From Flavobacteriaceae bacterium MAR_2010_72 (GTDB lineage: Bacteria; Bacteroidota; Bacteroidia; Flavobacteriales; Flavobacteriaceae), in contig QXCW01000002.1 in NCBI GenBank assembly GCA_003550275.1, forward strand, positions 2,244,001 through 2,308,000: a stretch of 64,000 bases of DNA. Direction: 5' to 3'. Both the position numbers and the translations under genes were made by a program. The notes under the pieces were generated by a model, which searched no databases, had not been told where the DNA came from, and saw only the letters and a list, made by a program, of their open reading frames with translations. The first letter of the stretch is position 1. Each line of letters starts with the position of its first letter. Of the stretch, positions 44,276 through 53,349 are shown piece after piece.

Positions 44276-45562
44276 ATGAAACAGACATTTTTACTATCAT
44301 TAATATTTTGTATTTCAGCGAATTTCCTAATTGCTCAAACAAGTTTTGACAACGGATTTAAGGAAGGTTACAAAAATGGTTATTGCCAAGACAAAGGTGT
44401 TGGATGTATTGAACCAATTCCACCAATCTCACCAATTCCGACGGTCAATGAAAGTTCCTCAAGTTACCAAGATGGTTACAATCGAGGGTTTCAAATGGGA
44501 ATGAATGCACAAAAGTCGAGTTCAAATTCAACTGACAGACAACGATATCAAACATCATCTGCAAAGTTTATTGATAAAATGGACAATGTGGACTATAGTA
44601 GTGCGATTCAATTAGCTTTGGTTCTTCGAGAATCTAAAGGTAAAGCATTAGAATATTATCAAAATGAAGAATATCAAGCTTCATTGGATATTGCATTAAA
44701 AGGGTTATCTATTAAAAATAACGACGAAGAATTTATGATTTTGGCAGGACAAGCATTACTTCGTTTAAATAGGTATTCTGAAGCATTGCCTCATTTAAAA
44801 CGGGCATATCTTATTACGAGAGACCCAAATATTAAGAATGTAATAAATGATATTGAAAATGGCAAAACAGAAGTTAAAAAAGAAACTCCAAACGCTCAAA
44901 TTACTTCGAACAATAAGATTAAAGAAATTAATGCTTTGCTACGAAATGCAAAGTATAACGATGCAATCACACTAATTGACCAAGAAATTGAGAATTCTGG
45001 AAATATATCTCTTTACGGAATGCGTGGTATGGCAAACTTTTTTAAACAAAATTATAGTCAATCAATTTTTGATATTACTAAATCAGCCGATGAAACCAAT
45101 AATATTTTACCGCAATATTTATTCTTTAGGGCGTTGGCAAAATCTGAAGTAGGGGATTATTTTGGTGCTATTAACGATTATGACATAATAATTCCTAAAG
45201 GAGATGACGGACAAAATTATGATATGGCTACACTTTATAACAATAAAGCATATACTTATGTAAAGCTTAAAAACTTTAAAGAAGCCTTGTCTTTAGTAAC
45301 AAAAGCACTCAACCTAAACAAGAACACATGGTATATATGGGATACAAGAGCCGAAATTTACCTAAATACTGAAGAATATAAAAAAGCTATAGATGATGCT
45401 ACCAAAGCTATACAAATTCACGAGCATTCCAATAGTTTTTTCATAAGAGGAATGGCGCATATTAAGTTAAATAATAGAGAATTAGGTTGTAAAGATTTGT
45501 CGAGAGCTGGAGAACTCGGAAAAAAAGAAGCTTATGATGAAATTAAAAAACATTGTAACTAA
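44276..45562 (+). CDS. Secreted TPR-repeat protein, cassette 3
   Basis: 428 residues. Signal peptide ends LIAQ. After a GYKNGYCQDKGVGC / YNRGFQMGM segment, residues of about 115-425 carry tetratricopeptide-like repeats (EYQASLDIALKGLSIKNND, NFKEALSLVTKALNLNKNT, EYKKAIDDATKAIQIHEHS, and a Sel1-like LGCKDLSRAGELG). TPRs bind other proteins; the partner is not evident. It starts 11 bases after the boundary; its stop overlaps the ATG of the next gene. Confidence 0.8.
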   Translation: MKQTFLLSLIFCISANFLIAQTSFDNGFKEGYKNGYCQDKGVGCIEPIPPISPIPTVNESSSSYQDGYNRGFQMGMNAQKSSSNSTDRQRYQTSSAKFIDKMDNVDYSSAIQLALVLRESKGKALEYYQNEEYQASLDIALKGLSIKNNDEEFMILAGQALLRLNRYSEALPHLKRAYLITRDPNIKNVINDIENGKTEVKKETPNAQITSNNKIKEINALLRNAKYNDAITLIDQEIENSGNISLYGMRGMANFFKQNYSQSIFDITKSADETNNILPQYLFFRALAKSEVGDYFGAINDYDIIIPKGDDGQNYDMATLYNNKAYTYVKLKNFKEALSLVTKALNLNKNTWYIWDTRAEIYLNTEEYKKAIDDATKAIQIHEHSNSFFIRGMAHIKLNNRELGCKDLSRAGELGKKEAYDEIKKHCN

Positions 45563-45822
45563 TGGAAGATTATTTTTATCCTCAAATCGTCGAATTCAAA
45601 GAAATTGATATTGACCAAAAAATTATTGGAAACACCTATGAATTTCATCTAAATTCCACACAATCCGATATTGACGGAACAATTCTGACTGGAAAAGTAA
45701 CGGATTTGAATTTGGCAAGTAATAATGGAATACCTTTCAGTTTTGTAGTCATGGTAGTTGACAAAAATATAACGACTGAATTACTGATTAACAGCATAAA
45801 AAAAATGAAATACGTTTGCTAA
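45562..45822 (+). CDS. Hypothetical protein ending within the attC-like site, cassette 3
   Basis: 86 residues, beta-rich, no signal or membrane segment (VEFKEIDIDQKIIGNTYEF, GIPFSFVVMVVDKNITTELL). Coupled to the TPR gene by a one-base overlap. Its stop codon TAA lies inside the R'' arm GTTTGCTAAC, so the C-terminus YVC is written by the recombination site. Not recognised. Confidence 0.55.
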   Translation: MEDYFYPQIVEFKEIDIDQKIIGNTYEFHLNSTQSDIDGTILTGKVTDLNLASNNGIPFSFVVMVVDKNITTELLINSIKKMKYVC

Positions 45823-45944
45823 CACCGTGTAAAAATAATTGCTTGGTTCTTGCCTACTCGGAAAATCCTGCGGATTTTCCTTTGGTTCGTTCCATTTTTA
45901 GTAGGTTAGTTGCTTGCACACGCAACTATCCTTACACAAACACG
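45814..45944 (+). repeat. attC-like site of cassette 3
   Basis: R'' GTTTGCTAAC complements cassette start TTAGCAAAC at 44265. Inner arms GTGTAA and TTACAC pair; ATTGC and CGCAA pair; hairpin GAAAATCC/GGATTTTC. It ends AACACG|TT. Confidence 0.87.
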
Positions 45945-45967
45945 TTGTAGCACATTTGACCAAATCA

Positions 45968-46948
45968 ATGAACAGACTAATAATCATCATATTTTTTGCA
46001 TTTAATTTTTCCTTTGGACAAACGATTCAACACGAACCAAGAAAATTATTTGTAGCGACTCTAAACGTTCCTCAAAACATAAGGAACAGTAATGACGCAT
46101 TTACAGAGTTTGCATTAGAGAAGAACCTAAAACAACTTCTTTGCTTTAGAGATGAACAAATTTCATCCGACATCACCTTTGACAAAAAAGGAAACGTTAT
46201 CACTATAATTGAGAATGATAACACAATTATCAACAAAAGCGAATATCAATACGATGAAAAAGGGAGAGTTATCAAAACATCACATTATTCGCCAAATGGA
46301 GATTTTAAATATGGTTATGAATATGAATACTTGGAAGACACCAAACTGACTTATGAAAATCCTGGAAGAATACTTAAAAACAAAGACGTTTTTATAAAGG
46401 ACAAAAACCAAAAAATTTCGTTCGATTATGGAACCGACAAAGAAATTGTTTCTAAAGAAATTGAAACATTTAATGCAGTTGGAGAATTAAAACAAAAACA
46501 GGAATTTTCTAACGACCGATTAAACCGAGAATTCATCTATTATTCAAAAGATGGAGAAAAATACGAGGATGAAGTATTTTACCCAGAAAACGGAGAAAAA
46601 ATTATCGAAACAATAAAAATATTGGACAATGATGTGATTGACAATAATGGGAACACAATCACTAATTATTCTGCCGATTTTAAGGTATCTGAACACAAAT
46701 ACAATTCTGCAAACCGATTAATCTCATCTGACTTTTATTCAAAAAAAAATGGACATTGGAAAAATGAAACTTACGAATATAAGAATGATACGATTTTAAT
46801 AAATAAGTCAGAGAATTACATTTTAAAAGGAAAAAACAAATCTTATCAATTCATTTACAATAACGTCGGATTTTTAGAAAAAGTAATTAAAATTGACGGA
46901 ACTGAAAAACAAATATTTGAGTATAAATATCAACTGAACGAAAAATAA
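45968..46948 (+). CDS. Secreted protein with RHS/YD-like repeats, cassette 4
   Basis: 326 residues from the ATG at 45968, which opens a signal peptide (LIIIIFFAFNFSFGQ). An upstream in-frame extension lies in the attC-like site and is rejected. The mature protein has YD/RHS-like repeat units (SEYQYDEKGRVIKTSHYSPN, EYEYLEDTKLTYEN, YQFIYNNVGFLEKVIKIDG). Such short proteins are found across Bacteroidota, function unknown. Starts 23 bases after the cassette boundary. Confidence 0.7.
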   Translation: MNRLIIIIFFAFNFSFGQTIQHEPRKLFVATLNVPQNIRNSNDAFTEFALEKNLKQLLCFRDEQISSDITFDKKGNVITIIENDNTIINKSEYQYDEKGRVIKTSHYSPNGDFKYGYEYEYLEDTKLTYENPGRILKNKDVFIKDKNQKISFDYGTDKEIVSKEIETFNAVGELKQKQEFSNDRLNREFIYYSKDGEKYEDEVFYPENGEKIIETIKILDNDVIDNNGNTITNYSADFKVSEHKYNSANRLISSDFYSKKNGHWKNETYEYKNDTILINKSENYILKGKNKSYQFIYNNVGFLEKVIKIDGTEKQIFEYKYQLNEK

Positions 46949-46952
46949 AAAC

Positions 46953-47080
46953 GTGCTACAACACCGTATATAATTTATTGCTAGTTCTAGCCTACTTACG
47001 AAAATCCTTGCGGATTTTCTATTCGGTTTTTATTTGCTAAATTAGGTGCTTAACCACGCAACAAACCATATACAAAACCG
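46953..47080 (+). repeat. attC-like site of cassette 4
   Basis: R'' GTGCTACAAC is the exact complement of cassette start TTGTAGCAC at 45945. Inner arms GTATAT and ATATAC pair; ATTGC and GCAA pair; hairpin GAAAATCC/GGATTTTC. It ends AAACCG|TT. This is the cleanest site. Confidence 0.88.
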
Positions 47081-47110
47081 TTGTGCTTCATTATGACCAA
47101 CCATTAACCA

Positions 47111-47863
47111 ATGATAAAATTCTTTAGAAAAATTCGCCAAAAAATGCTGACTGAAAACAAATTCAGCAAATATCTGATTTATGCGATTGGCGAAATTGTA
47201 CTCGTTGTAATTGGAATTTTGATTGCATTGAGTATTAATAATTGGAATGAAACAAAGAAAATTTCAAATAGTGAGACTAACTATCTCAATGTTTTAAAAT
47301 TAGAATTTGAGAAAAATCAAGAGAAGCTTCAATCTGCGATAAAAACAAACGAAAATAATCTAAAGTCCGGCAGAGAATTATCAGATTTAATGAGCAATGA
47401 CTCAACTAATGTAACACTTGCGAGATTAAGGAGTTTAATTCTAGGAGTAGTAAATTCAGAGGTTCAGTATCGACCGAATAATGGAGTTATTAATGAAATA
47501 ATAAATTCTGGGAAACTTGAAATTTTCAAAGATGACAGTTTGAGATTTATGATAAGTAGTTGGGATGGTCAATTGTTGAGAGTTAAATTTCAGGAGCAGG
47601 AGGAATTGAATGTTGCACGCCAAAATATGTTTAACATTATTTTTGAAAAGACCAATGTCAAAAATATGTTACTCGAATTTAATGATAATATGTTCTTGTT
47701 GAGAAAGTCTGAAATTAAATCTGATGAGTTCGGATTATTAAAATCTTTACGCTTTGAAAACGCATTATCACGTTTTATTGCATCCAGTCATTATATGGAC
47801 TTTGTGTATCGTAATATTTACAAATTTCAAGAAGAATTAATTGAAAAGACAAATGATATTTAA
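47111..47863 (+). CDS. DUF6090-family membrane protein, cassette 5
   Basis: 250 residues. The N-terminus KFFRKIRQKMLTENKFSKYL with one membrane helix (IGEIVLVVIGILIALSINNW) is characteristic of DUF6090 proteins, which are abundant and unexplained in Flavobacteria. The soluble C-terminal 200 residues are helical. It starts 30 bases after the G|TT boundary and is followed by the R'' arm at 47877, where an IS110 element has inserted. Confidence 0.85.
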   Translation: MIKFFRKIRQKMLTENKFSKYLIYAIGEIVLVVIGILIALSINNWNETKKISNSETNYLNVLKLEFEKNQEKLQSAIKTNENNLKSGRELSDLMSNDSTNVTLARLRSLILGVVNSEVQYRPNNGVINEIINSGKLEIFKDDSLRFMISSWDGQLLRVKFQEQEELNVARQNMFNIIFEKTNVKNMLLEFNDNMFLLRKSEIKSDEFGLLKSLRFENALSRFIASSHYMDFVYRNIYKFQEELIEKTNDI

Positions 47864-47927
47864 ATGTAAAAATAACGAAAGCACAACAAAGAACTGAGCT
47901 AAAAAACAAGTAATATTAAACTAATTT

Positions 47928-48881
47928 TTAAACAAAGTTTTCATTGTATGGCATTCCAGATTTAGCAATTGCAAAAGCCTGTTTTAATAGTTTATTGCAC
48001 ACTGCCAGCATCGCTAGTTTTTTGCTTTTTCCTTGAGCCACAATACGCTCATACAACTCTCGACAGGCCTTATTATATTGACAGGCCGTAAAACTGCTCA
48101 AGAACAATTGGTTCCTTAATTTCCTGTTCCCTATTTTGCTTATCCGACTTCGTCCGCGAACACTACTGCCCGATTGCCTTATGGTGGGTGTAATGCCTGC
48201 ATAGCAGCACAATTGTTTTGAGTTTTCAAACTTTGAAAAGCCATCTGTGAACACGACCAATAAAATTGCCGCTTTTTCCCCAATACCTGGAATGGTCTTT
48301 AAAAGCCGCAATTGTTCCTGTTGCTCTTCTTTTACCAAGGCTATCAATCGGGCTTCCAAAAGTGCCAGTTCCTTGTTCAATTGCTTTACCGTTCTGCTCA
48401 ATGAGCGATAGACCGCTTTTGAGGGGATCCCCAAAACCTGTTCTCCGTCCAATTTGTTCTTCATGGCCGTACGGTGCTTTACATAGGTATCCATCAAACG
48501 AAGCAACTGCAAACATTCCGCTTGGTTCTTGTCCTTTGCCGTATAAAGCGGCACGTCATTGTTAAGGGCATATTCACAGATGGATCTTGCATCGCTCTTA
48601 TCTGTTTTTACCTTCGATAGTTTCATCTGGATAAAACGCTTTACCGATAAAGGGTTTACTACCGAAACAACATAGCCTTTTTCATATAGATATTGTGCCA
48701 GACAATAGTGGTAATAGCCCGTAGCCTCCATGACCACCAAGCTGTCCTTTGATAGTTTTTTAATGAATTGCTTAAATCCCTTTTCATTGTTTGCAAACTG
48801 GTGATGTCCCAATTCCAGACCATAAACATCAAATACGTCTTTGCTGATGTCTATTCCAAAATATTCTGTATTTTTATTCAT
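47928..48881 (-). CDS. IS110-family transposase (DEDD recombinase), copy 1
   Basis: 317 residues from the ATG at 48881; an in-frame GTG at 48905 could add 8. The RuvC-like DEDD domain shows FGIDISKDVFDVYGLE (Asp), VVMEATGYYHY (Glu) and KTDKSDARSICEYA (two Asp). The transposase-20 domain carries LKTIPGIGEKAAILLV and YAGITPTIRQSGSSVRGRS with the catalytic serine. It lacks four C-terminal residues of copy 2 because one base creates an earlier TAA. Confidence 0.93.
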   Translation of the reverse strand: MNKNTEYFGIDISKDVFDVYGLELGHHQFANNEKGFKQFIKKLSKDSLVVMEATGYYHYCLAQYLYEKGYVVSVVNPLSVKRFIQMKLSKVKTDKSDARSICEYALNNDVPLYTAKDKNQAECLQLLRLMDTYVKHRTAMKNKLDGEQVLGIPSKAVYRSLSRTVKQLNKELALLEARLIALVKEEQQEQLRLLKTIPGIGEKAAILLVVFTDGFSKFENSKQLCCYAGITPTIRQSGSSVRGRSRISKIGNRKLRNQLFLSSFTACQYNKACRELYERIVAQGKSKKLAMLAVCNKLLKQAFAIAKSGMPYNENFV

Positions 48882-48906
48882 AAGAACTGAATTTTGAAAG
48901 GACACT

Positions 48907-49045
48907 CTACTTTGCTTTCAACAACTTGAAAACGAGATCTAGGTCTCACAGAACTGAACGAAATAAAAGTAGAAAAGAGAGGGGATTATCAATGTTGCCG
49001 AAGTCTAGAGCTTCACCGTGTATACTAACCTTAATCCTCTCTTTT
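48907..49045 (-). ncRNA. Candidate bridge RNA of IS110 copy 1
   Basis: Upstream of the transposase, two stem-loops with internal loops are seen. The first transcribed one (stem at 48973-48988 with 49032-49045, apical hairpin 49000-49014) has loop strands ACCGTGTATA (49015-49024) and CAATGTTGCC (48990-48999); read as target guides they specify GGCAACACCGTGTATA, an attC R''/L'' junction. The second (stem CTACTTT/AAAGTAG, 48907-48972; apical 48934-48947) has CACAGAACTGA, which matches the IS end CAAAGAACTGA at 10 of 11 bases and would be the donor guide. Layout follows the bridge RNA model known for IS621. Confidence 0.65.
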
Positions 49046-49091
49046 GTTCTTTCTGGTTATCTAATAAATTTAATGAATTGTAAACTTAAGA

Positions 49092-49205
49092 CGGGTATAA
49101 AAAATAGCTATTAATTGCTTACTCAAAGTTTTTGCTTATTTTTAAAGTCATTATTAATCTGAAAAGTTTTGCTTATTTACACGCTACTTTTCATACCCAA
49201 GACCG
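49092..49205 (+). repeat. attC-like site of cassette 5, 3' part (split by IS110)
   Basis: The missing 5' part is GAAAGCACAAC at 47877-47887, which complements cassette start TTGTGCTTC at 47081. L'' GGGTAT (49093) pairs with L' ATACCC (about 49193). It ends GACCG|TT at 49205. Confidence 0.8.
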
Positions 49206-49255
49206 TTGTGTGCAAAAAAAAACTAGACTATTTAATAAAATTTTTTCTGTGAAAT

Positions 49256-50032
49256 CTAAAAATAGCCTAAAACGTTTTTTACTTCCTCCTTATACTTTCG
49301 ACCAATAGGAATTGTGATACCTTTCAAATCTAATTTGCTTGGCGAAAATGAATTGATAAAATTGAGACCGACAATATAAGAGCGATGAACTCTCAAAAAC
49401 GTTTCTTTTGGCAATAACCCTTCAATTGCCGAAATACTTTTATAAACTATAATTTCTCTATCAGTTGTTTTGACTTTGATATAGTTTTTTAGACTTTCTA
49501 TATATATAATGTCCTTTATATAAACTTTCTGAAGTGATTTTTCAACTTTCAAATAAATGAATTGTTCATCATCCATTTGTTCCTGTGCTTCCTTTTCAAT
49601 CCTCATAGTTTTTTCACTCTCTCTTTGCCAATGTTTAAAGAATGTGTAAACCAACGGTATAATGATAGCCATATTAACATCTAAAACGGTATTCATCAGT
49701 TCGGTAATGGCAAAGAAATTTGACGATTTAAAATTTTGCAGATAGTTGGGTTGTATAATATAAAAATATATGATTCGCTGAACAAAAAAGGAAACAAATA
49801 CTAATAATAGGATAAAGAAACCTATAAACTTTGCGTAGTCTTTTTTAAGAAGATAATTAGGAAATAGGAAGCAGAGGGTTAAATAAACCAAAATCAGTCG
49901 GGCAGGAAGACTCAATAGTTGAATCATAAAATTCCTATAATAGTCATTATCATACGTTCCCCAAACCAAAGTGAAGAAACTCACAAACACTAACCAATAA
50001 ATGATATGCTTGGCAACTTTATTAAAATTCAT
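49256..50032 (-). CDS. Membrane-bound LytTR-family transcriptional regulator, cassette 6
   Basis: 259 residues from the ATG at 50032 (MNFNKVAKHIIYWLVFV); earlier in-frame ATGs at 50059 and 50074 are possible. Four hydrophobic helices (about 8-145) are followed by a LytTR DNA-binding domain (about 165-258: YLKVEKSLQKVYIKDIIYIE, ETFLRVHRSYIVGLNFI, GRKYKEEVKNVLG). It is on the opposite strand to nearly all cassette genes and divergent from the GH13 gene, so it may regulate that neighbour. Confidence 0.85.
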   Translation of the reverse strand: MNFNKVAKHIIYWLVFVSFFTLVWGTYDNDYYRNFMIQLLSLPARLILVYLTLCFLFPNYLLKKDYAKFIGFFILLLVFVSFFVQRIIYFYIIQPNYLQNFKSSNFFAITELMNTVLDVNMAIIIPLVYTFFKHWQRESEKTMRIEKEAQEQMDDEQFIYLKVEKSLQKVYIKDIIYIESLKNYIKVKTTDREIIVYKSISAIEGLLPKETFLRVHRSYIVGLNFINSFSPSKLDLKGITIPIGRKYKEEVKNVLGYF

Positions 50033-50311
50033 ATGTATAGATAAGTGTGAACGTTTCATAGTACGATACATCAATGAACGAAAGTCGAAAAAATAATCTT
50101 AATTACCACTAATAATATATAAACAACCACCAATAGTGTACGAAAAACAATGAGCTAACTTCAATTCAATGGTATTAAATTCAAGTAATACTCTCAAAAA
50201 AATCAATTGTAATAGGTTATTGAATAAGCAGAAGTGGTTGTTTATATAATCTATTTGGAAGTCTTTTTTTACAATAGTACTATTGGAAATTCTTATTTTA
50301 AAAGTATTCCT

Positions 50312-52180
50312 ATGAAAACTGTTTGTAAAAATATAATGCTGTTCCAATTCTTGATGTTACCCTTGCTAATGTCAGCCCAAAACGTGGCAATAAACCGAAT
50401 CGAACCATCAAATTGGTGGATTGGTATGAAATATAATACGGTTACATTATTGCTTTATGGTCATAACATTTCTGATTTAAATCCAATAATTGAGTATCCA
50501 GGAGTCGAATGGATTTCAACTGAAAAAGTAACCAACAAAAACTACGTGTTTATTACTTTAAAAATAAATGACAATGCTAAAGCGGGAAACATTCTATTGA
50601 AATTTTACGATGCCGAAAAATTAGCTATAACTAAAGAATTTCCAATCTTGAAAAGAGAAAAAAATAGTGCACAAAGAGAAAGTTTCTCACAAGAAGATGC
50701 CATCTTATTGATTTTTCCCGATAGATTCTCAAACGGTGATATTAACAATGATAGTTTCATCAACTTAAACGAAAAAACTGTTGATAGAACAAATGACGAT
50801 ATGCGTCATGGTGGGGACATACAAGGTATTATAAATCATTTAGACTATATTGAATCACTTGGTTTCACACAAATATGGAATACCCCGCTTATAGAAAACA
50901 ATCAACCACAATATTCGTATCATGGCTACGCAGCAACAGATTTTTATAAAATTGACCCTCGCTTTGGAACCAATGAGCAATTCAAAACATTGGTGCAAAA
51001 AGCTAAAACAAAAGGTATTGGAGTCATTTGGGATGTTGTACTAAATCATTGCGGTTCAGAATATTATTTTATAAAAGATTTGCCATCTGATGATTGGGCT
51101 AATTTTTCGAATACCAAAACCCGCACGAATCATTTAAAAACAACCATTACAGATATCTATGCGACAGAAATTGATAAAAAAGAATATACAGATGGATGGT
51201 TTGACGGCCATATGGCAGATTTGAATCAAAGAAATCCATTAGTCGCAAAATATCTAACACAAAACACCATATGGTGGGTGGAGTATGCCGGACTTTCTGG
51301 CTTTAGGGTAGATACATTCTCATATTCTGATAAAGATTTTTTGGCCTATTGGACTAAAACTATTACTGAAGAATATCCAAATTTCAATATAGTAGGTGAA
51401 GAAATGACCACCATAGCTGACCTAACTTCTTATTGGCAAGTTGATAAGGACAATAATGATGGCTATAAATGCTATCTACCCACATTGATGGACTTTTCAT
51501 TGAATAATAACATAGTTTCCAGCCTTAATCAGTCCAATGAATGGTTTTCAACATGGAGAGATGTCTATCAAAGTATCGCTCAAGATTACCAATTTCCGCA
51601 TCCATATGACCAACTGATATTTCCAGATAACCATGATGTTGATAGATTTTACTCGAGACTAAACAAAAACATTGACAATTGGAAATTAGGAATGGCAATG
51701 TATATGACGATGCGTGGAATTCCGCAGTTTTTTTACGGGACAGAAATTTTGATGACAAATGAAAAAGCAGGAAGTGACGGTCAGAGGAGAGGAGATTTTT
51801 ATGGTGGATGGCAACATGATTTAAAAAATGCGCAAACAGGTGTTGGTCTCACTAAAGATGAAAAAGAAGCACAACATTATTTTACGCATCTTCTAAACTG
51901 GAGAAAAAATAATAGTCTCTTCACAAGCGCAAAGTTTAAACACTATGCACCTGAAAAGAATGATGTTTATATTTATTTTAGGTACAATGACGAACAAAAA
52001 ATAATGGTGATACTCAATAAAAATTCTAATTCGGTTTCGCTTGATATCAACAGATATAAGGAAATGGTAAACAATAATTTCGTAGCAAAAGAAGTAATAT
52101 CAAACCAGGTACTACACATCAATAATTCACTCGAAATACCAGCAAAAACCTCAATGATATTAGAAATTGAAAAAGAATAA
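50312..52180 (+). CDS. Secreted GH13 alpha-amylase/cyclomaltodextrinase-like enzyme, cassette 6
   Basis: 622 residues from the ATG at 50312 with a signal peptide (LPLLMSAQ). An N-terminal Ig-like cyclomaltodextrinase domain (about 25-110) precedes the GH13 barrel. Conserved regions: DVVLNHCG, GFRVDTFSYSD (nucleophile Asp), IVGEEMT (acid/base Glu) and FPDNHDVDRF (third Asp). A small beta domain ends the protein. It should hydrolyse alpha-1,4-glucans outside the cytoplasm. The stop is two bases before the R'' arm. It is unusually long cargo for a cassette. Confidence 0.92.
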   Translation: MKTVCKNIMLFQFLMLPLLMSAQNVAINRIEPSNWWIGMKYNTVTLLLYGHNISDLNPIIEYPGVEWISTEKVTNKNYVFITLKINDNAKAGNILLKFYDAEKLAITKEFPILKREKNSAQRESFSQEDAILLIFPDRFSNGDINNDSFINLNEKTVDRTNDDMRHGGDIQGIINHLDYIESLGFTQIWNTPLIENNQPQYSYHGYAATDFYKIDPRFGTNEQFKTLVQKAKTKGIGVIWDVVLNHCGSEYYFIKDLPSDDWANFSNTKTRTNHLKTTITDIYATEIDKKEYTDGWFDGHMADLNQRNPLVAKYLTQNTIWWVEYAGLSGFRVDTFSYSDKDFLAYWTKTITEEYPNFNIVGEEMTTIADLTSYWQVDKDNNDGYKCYLPTLMDFSLNNNIVSSLNQSNEWFSTWRDVYQSIAQDYQFPHPYDQLIFPDNHDVDRFYSRLNKNIDNWKLGMAMYMTMRGIPQFFYGTEILMTNEKAGSDGQRRGDFYGGWQHDLKNAQTGVGLTKDEKEAQHYFTHLLNWRKNNSLFTSAKFKHYAPEKNDVYIYFRYNDEQKIMVILNKNSNSVSLDINRYKEMVNNNFVAKEVISNQVLHINNSLEIPAKTSMILEIEKE

Positions 52181-52219
52181 CAGCACACAACAAAGAACTG
52201 AGCTAAAAAACAAGCAATA

Positions 52220-53185
52220 TTAAACTAATTTTGAAACAAAGTTTTCATTGTATGGCATTCCAGATTTAGCAATTGCAAAAGCCTGTTTTAATAATTTATT
52301 ACACACTGCCAACATCGCTAGTTTTTTGCTTTTTCCTTGAGCCACAATACGCTCATACAACTCTCGACAGGCCTTATTATATTGACAGGCTGTAAAACTG
52401 CTCAAGAACAATTGGTTCCTTAATTTCCTGTTCCCTATTTTGCTTATCCGGCTCCGTCCGCGAACACTACTGCCCGATTGCCTTATGGTGGGTGTAATGC
52501 CTGCATAGCAGCACAGTTGTTTGGAGTTTTCAAACTTTGAAAAGCCATCTGTGAACACGACCAATAAAATTGCCGCTTTTTCCCCAATACCTGGAATGGT
52601 CTTTAAAAGCCGCAATTGTTCCTGTTGCTCTTCTTTTACCAAGGCTATCAATCGGGCTTCCAAAAGTGCCAGCTCCTTGTTCAATTGCTTTACAGCTCTG
52701 CTCAATGAGCGATAGACTGCTTTTGAGGGGATCCCCAAGACCTGTTCCCCATCCAGTTTGTTCTTCATGGTCGTACGGTGCTTTAGATGGGTATCCATCA
52801 AACGCAGCAACTGCAAACATTCCGCTTGGCTTTTGTCCTTTGCCGTATAAAGCGGCACGTCATTGTTAAGGGCATATTCACAGATGGATCTTGCATCGCT
52901 CTTATCTGTTTTTACCTTCGATAGCTTCATCTGGATAAAACGCTTTACCGATAAAGGGTTTACTACCGAAACAACATAGCCTTTTTCATATAGATATTGT
53001 GCCAGGCAATAGTGGTAATAGCCCGTAGCTTCCATGACCACCAAGCTGTCCTTTGATAGTTTTTTAATGAATTGCTTAAATCCCTTTTCATTGTTTGCAA
53101 ACTGATGGTGTCCCAATTCCAGACCATAAACATCAAATACATCTTTACTGATGTCTATTCCGAAAATTTCTGTATTTTTATTCAT
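52220..53185 (-). CDS. IS110-family transposase (DEDD recombinase), copy 2
   Basis: 321 residues from the ATG at 53185; an ATG at 53209 could add 8. Same domains and catalytic residues as copy 1 (FGIDISKDVFDVYGLE, VVMEATGYY, KTDKSDARS, RQSGSSVRGRS). It ends FVSKLV, four residues longer than copy 1, and is likely the ancestral form. Appears intact and potentially active. Confidence 0.93.
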   Translation of the reverse strand: MNKNTEIFGIDISKDVFDVYGLELGHHQFANNEKGFKQFIKKLSKDSLVVMEATGYYHYCLAQYLYEKGYVVSVVNPLSVKRFIQMKLSKVKTDKSDARSICEYALNNDVPLYTAKDKSQAECLQLLRLMDTHLKHRTTMKNKLDGEQVLGIPSKAVYRSLSRAVKQLNKELALLEARLIALVKEEQQEQLRLLKTIPGIGEKAAILLVVFTDGFSKFENSKQLCCYAGITPTIRQSGSSVRGRSRISKIGNRKLRNQLFLSSFTACQYNKACRELYERIVAQGKSKKLAMLAVCNKLLKQAFAIAKSGMPYNENFVSKLV

Positions 53186-53210
53186 AAGAACTGTATTTTG
53201 AAAGGACATT

Positions 53211-53349
53211 CTACTTTGCTTTCAACAACTTGAAAACGAGATCTAGGTCTCACAGAACTGAACGAAATAAAAGTAGAAAAGAGAGGGGATTATCAATGTT
53301 GCCGAAGTCTAGAGCTTCACCGTGTATACTAACCTTAATCCTCTCTTTT
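53211..53349 (-). ncRNA. Candidate bridge RNA of IS110 copy 2
   Basis: The segment repeats the two-loop layout of copy 1. Target-guide strands CAATGTTGCC (53294-53303) and ACCGTGTATA (53319-53328) are unchanged, so both copies would have the same target specificity. Confidence 0.65.

Larger units (their letters stand above)
47888..49091 (-). mobile_element. IS110-family insertion sequence, copy 1 (1204 bp), inserted in an attC-like site
   Basis: Boundaries come from comparison with copy 2: shared sequence begins AAAGAACTGAG after CACAAC and ends ACTTAAGA. Left flank GAAAGCACAAC is the R'' arm of cassette 5; right flank CGGGTATAA is its L'' arm. No target-site duplication beyond a base or two and no terminal inverted repeats, as usual for IS110. 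The long non-coding part lies upstream of the transposase (IS110 group rather than IS1111 group). Confidence 0.9.

Noticed and set aside
45914..45967. Longer start of the YD-repeat protein gene
   Set aside because: These codons lie in the attC-like site and precede a clear signal peptide that begins at 45968.
48226..48565. Open frames on both strands inside the IS110 transposase gene (and the equivalents at 52521-52869)
   Set aside because: They are shadows of the conserved transposase frame and match no family.
47888..49091. IS1111-type (attC subgroup) assignment
   Set aside because: The long non-coding segment is upstream of the transposase rather than downstream, and I see no subterminal inverted repeats, so the IS110-group layout fits better.
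48926..49114. Small + strand open frame in the IS non-coding region (also 53230-53508)
   Set aside because: It covers the candidate bridge RNA and is explained by its paired structure; peptide is low-complexity basic.
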